A DNA stretch of 56,411 nucleotides, taken from the NCBI GenBank assembly GCA_964401335.1, contig CAYNYK010000020.1, positions 1 through 56,411 on the forward strand, in the 5' to 3' direction. The notes beneath the pieces were generated by a model. The model saw only the letters and a list, made by a program, of their open reading frames with translations, had not been told where the DNA came from and ran no database searches. How positions within the stretch are numbered: the first letter of the stretch is position 1; each line of letters starts with the position of its first letter. Below are positions 36,413 through 44,670 of this stretch, one piece after another. A program made the translations under genes and the position numbers. Source of the DNA: JAAYCU01 sp964401335. Lineage in GTDB: Bacteria; Planctomycetota; Phycisphaerae; UBA1845; PWPN01.

Positions 36413-37624
36413 TTATTGCTGCAAGAGCAGCAGCATACCCTGCCCCGGCGCGAGCCAGTCAGCTTCATTGCCCCAGCGGTGGGTGACTCCCGAGTAGGCG
36501 TCCACCTGCATGATCGTTCCGTTGGATTTGAACTTGACTTTCAAGTTCGATGACCTGGTCAGGCTTTTATTGACGACCAACACGTGCGGTACGCCGTCCG
36601 GCCCCTCGAACTCGCCGATAACGAATTTGCCGCTGCCGATATCATCCAGAAAACGACTGGTGGCCAACCCCGTGCATCCCTCGGGAATCTCCGGATGATG
36701 AAAAACGTTCACGCTTTTGAGTTTGATATAAGAGGGAGCCAGCTTATGAATCTGGAGATTCACTCGCCGCATCATATACCACGTAGGGGTCTTGTCACCG
36801 AACTGGTCGATCGGACCAAGGCGATAGTTCCCCAAGCTGGGCGAGAAATATTTGAAATAACTGATCCCCCGGCCGCCGTAGGCCAGCGTGGTGTATACCT
36901 GAAAACGCAAGCCCGCTTCCGTGGGTTCGGCCAGATGAAAATGGGCGGTGGATAAAACGATATTCCAGAACGGCAGGTTGTGGCGCAGGGCGGCGGCTCG
37001 AATGATTTCGAGGTTCTGAAAATAACTCTTGCCCACGGAGCCATCCTGCAATAAGGCATAATGATCATAACTGATAAATGGCGGCTTGACCGTTTGCACG
37101 AATGACTCCACGTATTCCTCATACGTGGGCACGCCCATGCGATCAACCGAAACCGTGTTCGGATACAAATTGATGTAAGACCGGGCTTCGGGGGCCGCCT
37201 TGCGAAACATCTCCGTCAAGCGGGCCAAATGCGGATACTCCTTCGCGCTCGGCTCATCCTGCAGATAATATCCGAAGACGGCCGGATGTTTCCCGATTCG
37301 ATCCACCAGAGCCGTCACCCTACGGTTGACCTCCTCATCCGTCGTGGCCGCGTTCGTTGACCGTGTGGACGGATCGGACACGATACATTGCAGACCCGCG
37401 GCCGCCACTGCGTCGAGTCCCTCGGGAGCCACGAAGCCGGCCAGGTTGAAACCGCAATTGTAGATCTCCTCCAAAACCGGCTTTTCCGCGGGCGTCCGCC
37501 CCCAGGGCAGGATGGCGAAATCCTCCGCCTTGATGCGCGATTCGGAAGCTGGGTTCGGATCCTGTCCGTAAGCCATCGACGCAGCTATCCACAAAAACAT
37601 TATCCTTGTCATTTTCGAGGGCAT
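36413..37624 (-). CDS. Secreted TIM-barrel glycosidase-like protein
   Basis: A 403-residue protein with a signal peptide of ~20 residues (ending AYGQ) and AAGGAGA upstream of its ATG. The mature part has features of beta-galactosidase-like TIM barrels: NCGFNLAGFVAPEG, HPAVFGYYLQDEPSAKEY with the acid motif DEPS (residues ~138-141), and TLAYGGRGISYFKYFSP. A C-terminal beta domain follows. A clear nucleophile is not assigned. The substrate is unknown; it may act on plant or algal polysaccharide. It is transcribed alone, divergent from the zinc-ribbon gene. Confidence 0.65.
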   Translation of the reverse strand: MPSKMTRIMFLWIAASMAYGQDPNPASESRIKAEDFAILPWGRTPAEKPVLEEIYNCGFNLAGFVAPEGLDAVAAAGLQCIVSDPSTRSTNAATTDEEVNRRVTALVDRIGKHPAVFGYYLQDEPSAKEYPHLARLTEMFRKAAPEARSYINLYPNTVSVDRMGVPTYEEYVESFVQTVKPPFISYDHYALLQDGSVGKSYFQNLEIIRAAALRHNLPFWNIVLSTAHFHLAEPTEAGLRFQVYTTLAYGGRGISYFKYFSPSLGNYRLGPIDQFGDKTPTWYMMRRVNLQIHKLAPSYIKLKSVNVFHHPEIPEGCTGLATSRFLDDIGSGKFVIGEFEGPDGVPHVLVVNKSLTRSSNLKVKFKSNGTIMQVDAYSGVTHRWGNEADWLAPGQGMLLLLQQ

Positions 37625-37937
37625 GGTTTCTCCTTAAACCGACATTCCCCAGGTCCATTTGTCTGACTACAACGCCAGGCAATGCCCTTCTATTATACAG
37701 CACCCCCACCCTGATTACCCCCCACGCCCGTCTTCGTGGTCTTTTCGGTAGCCCATGAAGAAAACGACAAGGACAGTTGTTTTGTATTTTGCACGCAAAA
37801 GCGTTTTAACTTTGACCATGAAGACAGTTGTAGCCCCCTCAGCCTCATGTTATATTCTTTCTATAAGGAGCAAGGTTTTCCTATCAACGCCGAGGCGGGG
37901 TAGTTAAAACTTACATGTAATACAAAGGGGTAAATCA
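37625..37937. other. Divergent intergenic region
   Basis: Region between the glycosidase (minus) and zinc-ribbon gene (plus). It holds the promoter listed below and AAGGGG at 37925-37930, seven bases before ATG 37938. Several short A-rich and T-rich runs occur but no further motif. Confidence 0.5.
37828..37856 (+). promoter_or_regulatory. Sigma70-like promoter candidate for zinc-ribbon gene
   Basis: TTGTAG at 37828-37833 and TATATT at 37851-37856 with a 17-base spacer. The start codon is about 80 bases downstream. Confidence 0.35.
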
Positions 37938-38345
37938 ATGTACAGTGTGAAACCAGGCCGTGGACCCTCCTTGATCGGTGGGGTTGCCGGCATCGTCGTT
38001 GCTGTATTTGGGGTTATCTGGACCATCGGGGCTTTGTCGATGGGAGCGCCGCAAATATTTGCCCTTTATGGACTCGTGTTCGTGGTTATAGCCATAGTGG
38101 GTGTTGTGTATAATTTTATAAACGCAACCAGCCGTAACCGCATGAGTACATTCGATGTCACCACCGATGGCGAGGAAGACGATCCGATTGCCAAGGCGCT
38201 CGGATACGGTGACCGGTCTCGGTCATCGGAGCAAAGCCAGGAACCGGAAGGGCCAAGAAGATTTCCCGGCGAACACTGTCCGTTCTGTGGGGCTAAGGCC
38301 GGTCCGGACTTCCACTACTGCCCCAAGTGCGGAAAGGATATATGA
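37938..38345 (+). CDS. Two-helix membrane protein with C-terminal zinc ribbon
   Basis: A 135-residue protein. Residues ~10-62 form two membrane helices (SLIGGVAGIVVAVFGVIWTI; FALYGLVFVVIAIVGVVYN). An acidic linker leads to a C-terminal zinc ribbon with CPFCGAKAGPDFHYCPKCG: two CxxC pairs with about 11 residues between. The pattern is common in small zinc_ribbon_2-type proteins of unknown role. A good ribosome binding site, AAGGGG, precedes ATG. Confidence 0.7.
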   Translation: MYSVKPGRGPSLIGGVAGIVVAVFGVIWTIGALSMGAPQIFALYGLVFVVIAIVGVVYNFINATSRNRMSTFDVTTDGEEDDPIAKALGYGDRSRSSEQSQEPEGPRRFPGEHCPFCGAKAGPDFHYCPKCGKDI

Positions 38346-38442
38346 AAGACGAACAACATGTAATCACGTACATCGGTTTTGCATCGTCACGTCTCTGGAC
38401 GCATTCAAACCGATGGTAAGAATCCTTTCACACCTGCATCCA

Positions 38443-38490
38443 CGGGATGGGAATCCCGCAGGGAGTGGTATCGAGATGGGAATCTCGATA
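38443..38490. repeat. Tandem hairpins sharing a GATGGGAATC core
   Basis: CGGGAT-GGGA-ATCCCG at 38443-38458 and TATCGAGAT-GGGA-ATCTCGATA at 38469-38490 are perfect stems with the same GGGA loop. The inner three pairs are equal while the outer pairs differ in a compensating way. They lie between two convergent genes and are not followed by a T run. Confidence 0.65.
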
Positions 38491-38526
38491 CAGCGTTAAG
38501 CCACCCAAGGTGTAGTGTGAAATCCC

Positions 38527-39279
38527 TTAATTTGACATGGGTTTTTCCGATACCCGGCTTTCCAGCCGCATCGGGCCGCGGTCACCGGCCCGGACCAGCT
38601 TGAGATTCAACCCGCCGTTATTCTGCAAGGCGATGGTCCAAGTGTCGCCTTTGCGCATGGGGGCATAGACGGCCTCGCCCTGGGCGACGCGAACGCCTTC
38701 CTGCTTGGCCAGCTCGGGGTTGGTGGCGTAATCCCAGAAGCGAGACCAGAGTTTTTTCTCCAGATCGCTGGGTATGGGATTGACCCGATAGACATCGGGA
38801 ATTTGCCCGGCCGGGTCGATGGCATAGCCATCCACGGGTTTTTGGTGTTCGCCGTAGACCCGGCGAAACAAAGCCAGGCTTTTGCCCCGCAGCGCGTCGC
38901 CGGCGGCCACGTGTTTTTGATCGAATTGGATCACCAACGCATCGAAAAAGACCAAATCATCATGAATCAGGAACCGCTTGCCCGGCAACGTGTTTCCCTG
39001 CCGATCAACTTCAATGAACTCGATGGTAGTAACCACGGACTCGGCCGGGACGCCGTTGACCAACTCGCCCGGCTGCACCTGGTCGATGACGTGTATTTCC
39101 GCGATACGTTGTTCACCGGTAAGCCGCTCGACCATGCCCTCCAACTCACGGCGTTGGCGAAGCAGTTGCTGATTCTCCTGGCGCAGCAGGCGGGCCTCCG
39201 AGGACCAGAACAGGTACACCGCGCCCACCCCCGAAGCCGCGAGGACAATCAAGCCGGCCATGAGTCGCATAAACCGCAT
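38527..39279 (-). CDS. Membrane-anchored coiled-coil protein of unknown function
   Basis: A 250-residue protein with an N-terminal membrane helix (residues ~5-25, LMAGLIVLAASGVGAVYLFW), then a coiled coil (RLLRQENQQLLRQRRELEGM, residues ~30-55) and a soluble domain from ~60 with IHVIDQVQPGELVNG and FIEVDRQGNTLPGKRF. No catalytic motif is seen. It seems to be a single-gene unit. Layout resembles membrane-anchored, periplasmic proteins of planctomycetes, but I do not recognise a family. Confidence 0.55.
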   Translation of the reverse strand: MRFMRLMAGLIVLAASGVGAVYLFWSSEARLLRQENQQLLRQRRELEGMVERLTGEQRIAEIHVIDQVQPGELVNGVPAESVVTTIEFIEVDRQGNTLPGKRFLIHDDLVFFDALVIQFDQKHVAAGDALRGKSLALFRRVYGEHQKPVDGYAIDPAGQIPDVYRVNPIPSDLEKKLWSRFWDYATNPELAKQEGVRVAQGEAVYAPMRKGDTWTIALQNNGGLNLKLVRAGDRGPMRLESRVSEKPMSN

Positions 39280-39428
39280 GTCTCACCATTTGGCGGGATG
39301 CCGTGAACAGCTCCGCCTGGCTGTCAACCAGCCGTCGTGGCCCGCGCGCGCCAATGTTCCTGATGTATTATACGACCAAATCGGTCAATTCGGTGCAATC
39401 ATCTTTACCGGATGCCACCGTGGCATGT

Positions 39429-39461
39429 AAAAAAAGCCCGGAGCTCGCAAGCCCCGGGCTT
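39429..39461 (-). terminator. Rho-independent terminator after the PilZ gene
   Basis: On the minus strand, AAGCCCGG and CCGGGCTT form an eight-pair stem (39434-39441 with 39454-39461) followed by seven T. It lies about 40 bases beyond the stop of the PilZ gene. Confidence 0.75.
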
Positions 39462-39503
39462 CCACGTGTTTGTATCGTATCGGCCGATTCACGGTTCGAC
39501 CGC

Positions 39504-39869
39504 TTATTCATCAAACAGAAACTCCACTCCGCACATGAACTCGTTACGGACCTCCTTGCAATACCGCACCACGGCTTTCCCGTAGAAGCTCGCGTCGGGC
39601 ATGTGGAAGGAGATATCCACGACCGTCTCCGGTTTGAGATAACGCTCGCAACTCATCCCCAGACCACTCGCACTGACATTACGTAACGTGCCCAACCATT
39701 GTATGCCGCCGCTGGCGTTAATTGGGTATACCTCCACGGCCCCGGGGAAAGGCCAACGCGGTTCTCGGCGTCTCTGTGGACCGTCATAAGAATCGGCCGG
39801 TTCGGTGTTTTCAGCCAAAAACTGCGCGATATTCTCCCGAGTTAGTTTGACGATCTCATCGGTTCTCAT
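39504..39869 (-). CDS. PilZ-domain protein
   Basis: From ATG 39869 it has 121 residues; the frame goes to 39932, but the first part is hydrophobic and poorly placed. The c-di-GMP-binding motifs are RRREPRWPFPGAVEV (RxxxR-like) and NVSASGLGM ((D/N)xSxxG). The protein is a single PilZ domain with a short helical N terminus (VKLTRENIAQFLAENTE). It probably responds to c-di-GMP, perhaps linking to surface structures such as the pilus-like system at 44.6-55.8 kb. That link is a guess. A strong terminator follows. Confidence 0.8.
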   Translation of the reverse strand: MRTDEIVKLTRENIAQFLAENTEPADSYDGPQRRREPRWPFPGAVEVYPINASGGIQWLGTLRNVSASGLGMSCERYLKPETVVDISFHMPDASFYGKAVVRYCKEVRNEFMCGVEFLFDE

Positions 39870-39964
39870 CCCCATATCCTCGAAAAAGATCAATGGTTGT
39901 GCCCACGGCCAGATCATCCAAAGGCTAAACAACCGCCCTACCGTCGTAAAATATACGATTCAGA

Positions 39965-41632
39965 TCACCAACCGGCGCTTAATTTTCGCAAAAATCTAGC
40001 ACGGGGGGCGATAAAAAGCGGCACGGCCAACAGACACAATTCCGCCACACCCGCCGCCCCACACGCCCCCATGGTCGCTGAAGGTGTCGAGGAAAGAACA
40101 TCGCCATCACTCGAAGAGTTATCGGACGTGCCCGATTGATCGGTAAGGTTGACCAGGACAGTGACTGTATCTGAATTTTCCTTCCCGTCTGTTGCCAGCC
40201 AGGTGAAGGAATCCTGCTGGTTCATGATTTGATCGTTGCCGGTTTCCGTATCTTCGCCGCGACCGGTATCCGCATTACCCGTCGTGGATTCCTCACCGCT
40301 TGAGTCGCTCCCTTCCGCATCCGTGGGCTCCGGTGTGTTTGGGGTATAGGCGACAACCAGACCCGCGGCAGGTACGTCATAGAACGTGTCGGTCCTGGAT
40401 ACGGCGCGACCGCCGATGCTCAGCGTGCCTATCGCCGGCAGTTGGGGAAACTGTATTCTCAAGGCATCGCCGTCATCGTCGATCGGCAATAAAACCGCTT
40501 CAACGGTACCACTGGAAGTTACGGATAGGGTCGTTCCGCTGGCTTGCGGGGGCGTATTGACCACAATTTTAACCGTGACTCGGTTCGAGGTAGAGATGTA
40601 ATCTCTCACCCGATACTGAAATCCATCCGTTCCTCGGTAGCCGACATCCACGGTATATTCAACCTCGCTTACCCCTTCGGCCAACTCCTTGGGCAGGCTG
40701 TTTTCCGTGATCGGCGCGCCCTGATCGCTTAGGATTCCGTGAGCCGGCAAACTCACGATCACGTAACGTACCGGATCACGGTCCGCATCGACGCTCGAGA
40801 ATTCGATATTCGCGCGTCCGTCGGGCAAAACCGTCACGCTGACCGGATCGGGGATCGGTGTCGTATTCGCCTCGATCTCGACCGTCAATACATCCGTCTG
40901 GGCCAGACCGTCGGAGGCAAAAAACGTGAAGGCATCATGTCCGTGATAATCCTCGTCCGGGGTGTACAGCACATCGCCCTTGTCCGTTAAATACGGCAAA
41001 TCGGCATCGTTCAAGGCGGTTTTGCCGATTTTGACCTGACCATGACCCGGCAGAGAGATAATTGTGTAACTGAGGGTATCCGTGGCCGCGTCCGTTACAG
41101 GCCATTCAATTTTCAGGTCGGTATTCGGCTCCGTGATAAACAGTTTGTCCACCGGTTGCGGGGCAAGATTGACGGTCAGGGTGATCGTACCGAGGTTCGA
41201 ATCGCCGGTGCCGTCATTGGCCTTGAACTTGAGGGAAAAACTTCCGGATGCTCCCGCCGCTGCCGTGTAAGTCAAATCCCGTCCGTTGTTTGGAATGGTG
41301 TAAGGCAAGGTGGAGCTACCCAGCACAACCGTCCCGACGAAAACCGTTCCGCTCGTTGGCAACGCGGTAACGATATAACTCAGGGTATCGCCATCCGCAT
41401 CGGCGGCGGACAGGCTGATCGGCATCGAGGTGCCCGGTTCCAGGAGATAAGACGCGTTGGTTGCGACGGGTAGATTGTTTTCGACCTGTCCCTTGGTTGA
41501 ATCGGCTAGCGCCGCCAAAGCGGTCAGCACCGCCACCGTCACATAGGGCCACCGTCGACGTTTTCGGCCGGTTGTAGCTGTTTTGAGCAAGACCGACAAA
41601 CCGCTTGCCGCGCAGGCGAGCATCTTTATCAT
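39965..41632 (-). CDS. Secreted cadherin-like repeat protein with C-terminal sorting-type tail
   Basis: From ATG 41632 (GGGGAG four bases upstream) about 555 residues; the frame goes on to 41719 without support. After an Arg-rich N terminus and one hydrophobic stretch come four to five ~90-residue domains, each with AADADGDTLSYIVTALP-like strand pairs and an ending such as LKFKANDGTGDSN. These are the cadherin-like/Ig-like repeats of bacterial adhesins. The end is GACGAAGVAELCLLAVPLFI followed by RARFLRK, the same layout as the 10.7-kb protein. It is probably displayed on the cell surface. Confidence 0.75.
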   Translation of the reverse strand: MIKMLACAASGLSVLLKTATTGRKRRRWPYVTVAVLTALAALADSTKGQVENNLPVATNASYLLEPGTSMPISLSAADADGDTLSYIVTALPTSGTVFVGTVVLGSSTLPYTIPNNGRDLTYTAAAGASGSFSLKFKANDGTGDSNLGTITLTVNLAPQPVDKLFITEPNTDLKIEWPVTDAATDTLSYTIISLPGHGQVKIGKTALNDADLPYLTDKGDVLYTPDEDYHGHDAFTFFASDGLAQTDVLTVEIEANTTPIPDPVSVTVLPDGRANIEFSSVDADRDPVRYVIVSLPAHGILSDQGAPITENSLPKELAEGVSEVEYTVDVGYRGTDGFQYRVRDYISTSNRVTVKIVVNTPPQASGTTLSVTSSGTVEAVLLPIDDDGDALRIQFPQLPAIGTLSIGGRAVSRTDTFYDVPAAGLVVAYTPNTPEPTDAEGSDSSGEESTTGNADTGRGEDTETGNDQIMNQQDSFTWLATDGKENSDTVTVLVNLTDQSGTSDNSSSDGDVLSSTPSATMGACGAAGVAELCLLAVPLFIAPRARFLRKLSAGW

Positions 41633-41660
41633 GCAACTCCCCGTATACGGCGGGGTTAAC
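41633..41660 (-). promoter_or_regulatory. Hairpin able to mask the ribosome binding site of the cadherin-like gene
   Basis: Read on the minus strand, CCCCG-CCGTATA-CGGGG lies immediately before the start, and the second arm contains part of the GGGGAG ribosome binding site. A closed hairpin would hide the site. Confidence 0.35.
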
Positions 41661-41778
41661 TTGTTCTCCCGACGGACATCCGCGAAGCGCATACCATCAA
41701 ACTGGTTATCCATGGACATTGTTCAAAATATCGGTCCATCAGGTAAGAAACTTGAAGTAGCCCGCATACAGGATGGAT

Positions 41779-43602
41779 TTATTTTACTTCCGCTTTGTTT
41801 GCTCGTTCCCCCAATCGAGCCAGAAAGTCTTGGTATTCTCGCCAGAGTATCGTCTTTTCAGGTCCGCTATGGATATGTTCCCAAGGTAGAATTTCCTGCT
41901 GAGAACGGGTACGTTGGGCATAGAACGCCGGATCGATACCGGTCTGCTCGAAAGCCCGCAGCCAGAGATCGTAATGGAAGCATTCGTCCCATCCGTCCAT
42001 CCTGGCCCCAAGCTGGTAAGCGGCCTCGATAGCTCTCGACAATCTTCGGTCTCCCCGGGCAAACACCGCTTCCAATACCGAGCGGCGCGGATCGTGCAGA
42101 TGCAGTTTAACGGCCGAACGCTGTTGCCGCGCGATCTTTTTGAGCAGATCTCCGGCCTCGAAAAACTCGCCGAGCGTTTTCTGGCCTGCCCATTGCAGCG
42201 GTGTATGGGCCTTGGGAACCAGCCAACTGACACTGGCGGTCACCGCCGCCGGAGCCCGACCGAGTTCCCTTCGGGCCAGGCTGACCTGCCGGGCCAGTTC
42301 GAAGACCCCTTGGATATCCGCTTCCGTTTCCCCCGGCAGGCCACAGATGAAATACAATTTCACCGTATTCCAACCCGCCGCGTAAGCCTGTTTAACTCCC
42401 TCCAGGAGGTCGACATCCATTACCTTCTTGCGTAAGGCCGCCCGCATTGCCTCGTCCGCCGCCTCGACCGCGATGGTCAATCCGCTCTTGCGTACCCCGC
42501 TGACCAGGCCTGGGATCTCGCTCAACATCTTGTCCACTCGCAATGACGGGATAGACAAATTCACATGCCGCGGGTGAAACCGCTCGTTCAGACGCTCGGC
42601 GAGTTCCTTCAGGTGTGGGTAGTCGGCGGTCGAAAGGCTCAACAGGCCGATTTCCTCATGTCCCGTGGCCTGCCAGGATTGCTCGGCGATATCGATAACT
42701 TTCTCCACGCTCCGCCAACGGATCGGTTTTTTCGTATAACCCGCGTGGCAAAACCGGCAGCGTCGCGGACAACCTCGCATGACCTCGATTCCGATACGAT
42801 CATGTACGATCGGCACGTGGGCGACAATCGGCCGCAAAGGGACGGCCACATCCTCGAAATCAGGGGTTTCGCAACGAATGATCGGAATATGTGGAAGAAA
42901 ACCCTCGGGGCAGGCTGCGCTCGGCCGTAACGCCTTGATCGTGCCATCCGCGTGATAGTCGAAATCGTATAAGCCCGGGGCGTAAAGCCATTCAAATCGG
43001 CGAGCCAGTTCCACAATCATGTCGCTTCGCCCCGCCCCCTCCCGCTTCATCCGTCGACATTCCTCGATGATGGCGGCCATGCTGTGTTCCCCGTCACCGA
43101 TTACTACCAGATCCACGAAGTCGGCTACCGGTTCAGGATTATCCGCCTGCGGCCCGCCAATGAGCACTAAAGGATGGCTGTCGTCCCGTTCCTCCCGTCG
43201 CAGAGGAATGCCCGCCAGATCAAGCATTAACAGAAGATTGGTATAAGTCATCTCGTATTGCAGAGACAACGCTAAAATATCCGCCTCGCGGACCGGTTGG
43301 CGAGTGTCCCAGGTGAACAGCTCGATCCTCCGCTCGCGCATGACCTGCTCGGCATCAAGCCACGGAGCATAAACCCGTTCCGCGCAGACACCTGGCGTAT
43401 GATTGCACAGCCAATAGAGAATCTGGCCGCCAAGATGGCTCATCCCGATGGCATAGGTATCCGGAAATCCGACGGCCACCCGCAGCGCGGCCTGCTTCCA
43501 GTCTCCCGGCCGTACGAGCTGGTTCCATTCCCCACCGATATACTGCCCCGGCCGCTGTACCTGCGGCAGAAGCTCCTCGCTGATTCGTTCGCGAAGTTCC
43601 AT
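41779..43602 (-). CDS. TIGR03960-type radical SAM protein with B12-binding-like domain
   Basis: From ATG 43602 it has 607 residues; GTG 43620 would add six. The N-terminal ~240 residues form the B12-binding-like region with VGFPDTYAIGMSHLGGQILY and LIGGPQADNPEPVADFVDLV. The radical SAM core has RGCPRRCRFCHAGYTKKPIR (CxxxCxxC, near residue 290) and CGLPGETEADIQGVFELA. This matches the TIGR03960 family of uncharacterised radical SAM proteins, which in many bacteria sit next to a TIGR03936 gene; none is present here. It may modify an RNA or small molecule. Confidence 0.85.
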   Translation of the reverse strand: MELRERISEELLPQVQRPGQYIGGEWNQLVRPGDWKQAALRVAVGFPDTYAIGMSHLGGQILYWLCNHTPGVCAERVYAPWLDAEQVMRERRIELFTWDTRQPVREADILALSLQYEMTYTNLLLMLDLAGIPLRREERDDSHPLVLIGGPQADNPEPVADFVDLVVIGDGEHSMAAIIEECRRMKREGAGRSDMIVELARRFEWLYAPGLYDFDYHADGTIKALRPSAACPEGFLPHIPIIRCETPDFEDVAVPLRPIVAHVPIVHDRIGIEVMRGCPRRCRFCHAGYTKKPIRWRSVEKVIDIAEQSWQATGHEEIGLLSLSTADYPHLKELAERLNERFHPRHVNLSIPSLRVDKMLSEIPGLVSGVRKSGLTIAVEAADEAMRAALRKKVMDVDLLEGVKQAYAAGWNTVKLYFICGLPGETEADIQGVFELARQVSLARRELGRAPAAVTASVSWLVPKAHTPLQWAGQKTLGEFFEAGDLLKKIARQQRSAVKLHLHDPRRSVLEAVFARGDRRLSRAIEAAYQLGARMDGWDECFHYDLWLRAFEQTGIDPAFYAQRTRSQQEILPWEHIHSGPEKTILWREYQDFLARLGERANKAEVK

Positions 43603-43704
43603 AAGAGCGGTATTATACACGACAGCGTGTTTTTCCTTATCTTATGCAGGATGGATTTCACCAGCCGAGATTTCCATTGTCATTTTTCGGGGTATAATGC
43701 TCGC

Positions 43705-44319
43705 GTGAAACGAACGTGGGCCAAACTGGGACGGGGGAAATTGTTGTATACGGCGTGTGCCGTCGCTGCGGTCTTGCACGGCTGCATGCCGGCTGTTTCC
43801 GACATCCGCCTGCTTCAGCCACACATGGATCGTTGGCAGCGCGACCTGCAATTGCGCACGGAGCAAACCTTCTGGTCCCCCGACAAGCAATCCGAACGTA
43901 TTCTGGCCGAGTTCCCCTTACCCGGAGCGACTACGGGCAATCCAATGTACCTGCTTTACCTGCGCGTTACTGCCGGAGAGCCGTCTCAGGAACTGGGCGG
44001 CACCCCCTCCGCCCCCGCCAAAGGCTTTTTCATACAAATCCGTGGCGACCATGCCGGTCTGGCCTTAATTACGTCGGGTAAAATACAGGTCGAAAAAAGT
44101 TCGCTGTCCTCCGAGGCCGTTCGTCGTCTACGCATTGATCTGAATTGTGAAGACGGGACCCACCTTACCGGCTGGCTCATCGCCCTGCGAGACGACTGGC
44201 AACTGACCTACTTTGAAAAACAGCGTCGGCCGGCGGACGTAAAAATCCTGACCGGCGTCTCCCCCGCCGCTTCTTCATCCATACAGGCGCCGTCGGCGGA
44301 ATCACAACCCAATCCCTGA
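43705..44319 (+). CDS. Small putative lipoprotein
   Basis: From GTG 43705 it has about 204 residues. A basic N terminus (VKRTWAKLGRGK), a hydrophobic helix and the lipobox AVLHGC (Cys near residue 24) give a lipoprotein signal. The longer upstream frame lies antisense to the radical SAM gene. The mature part has no recognised domain; residues ~65-190 contain LYLRVTAGEPSQELGG and GFFIQIRGDHAGLALI, suggesting a beta-rich fold. TATAAT at 43693-43698 lies just before the GTG, so the transcript may have a very short leader. Confidence 0.6.
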   Translation: MKRTWAKLGRGKLLYTACAVAAVLHGCMPAVSDIRLLQPHMDRWQRDLQLRTEQTFWSPDKQSERILAEFPLPGATTGNPMYLLYLRVTAGEPSQELGGTPSAPAKGFFIQIRGDHAGLALITSGKIQVEKSSLSSEAVRRLRIDLNCEDGTHLTGWLIALRDDWQLTYFEKQRRPADVKILTGVSPAASSSIQAPSAESQPNP

Positions 44320-44670
44320 CCATCGGACGCATCCCTCATATAAATATAAAAAATGCGCACAAAGTCCTATCCTGCAAATACTTTCACTTGACATCCGCCC
44401 TGGTTCCAGAAATACTCTATAGGGAGAGCGGCCGACGGTTTTCTGGCCCGCCAGACCGACTGCCAGAATAGAGGCCATACCGAATTCAGCCCCGATCCGT
44501 GCGTGACGTATTCGGAATGACCGGCTGAAACGGATCCCCGAACCTTGGGGAACAAACCGCGTGTATATTCCTTCCCTGAAACGATCGGTAAAGTGGCTTG
44601 CAGGGTTGCCGCCCCTTATCGATAATCCGTTGATGCCGGATGAAACGGCTGAAGATAACAGGAGAACGTG
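44320..44670. other. Leader region of the pilus-like operon
   Basis: About 350 bases with a promoter candidate at 44388-44416 and then about 250 bases of leader before pilM. The ribosome binding site AGGAG lies at 44660-44664. No riboswitch class is recognised. Confidence 0.5.
44388..44416 (+). promoter_or_regulatory. Sigma70-like promoter candidate for pilM operon
   Basis: A perfect -35 TTGACA at 44388-44393, 17-base spacer, and AATACT at 44411-44416. Confidence 0.4.
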
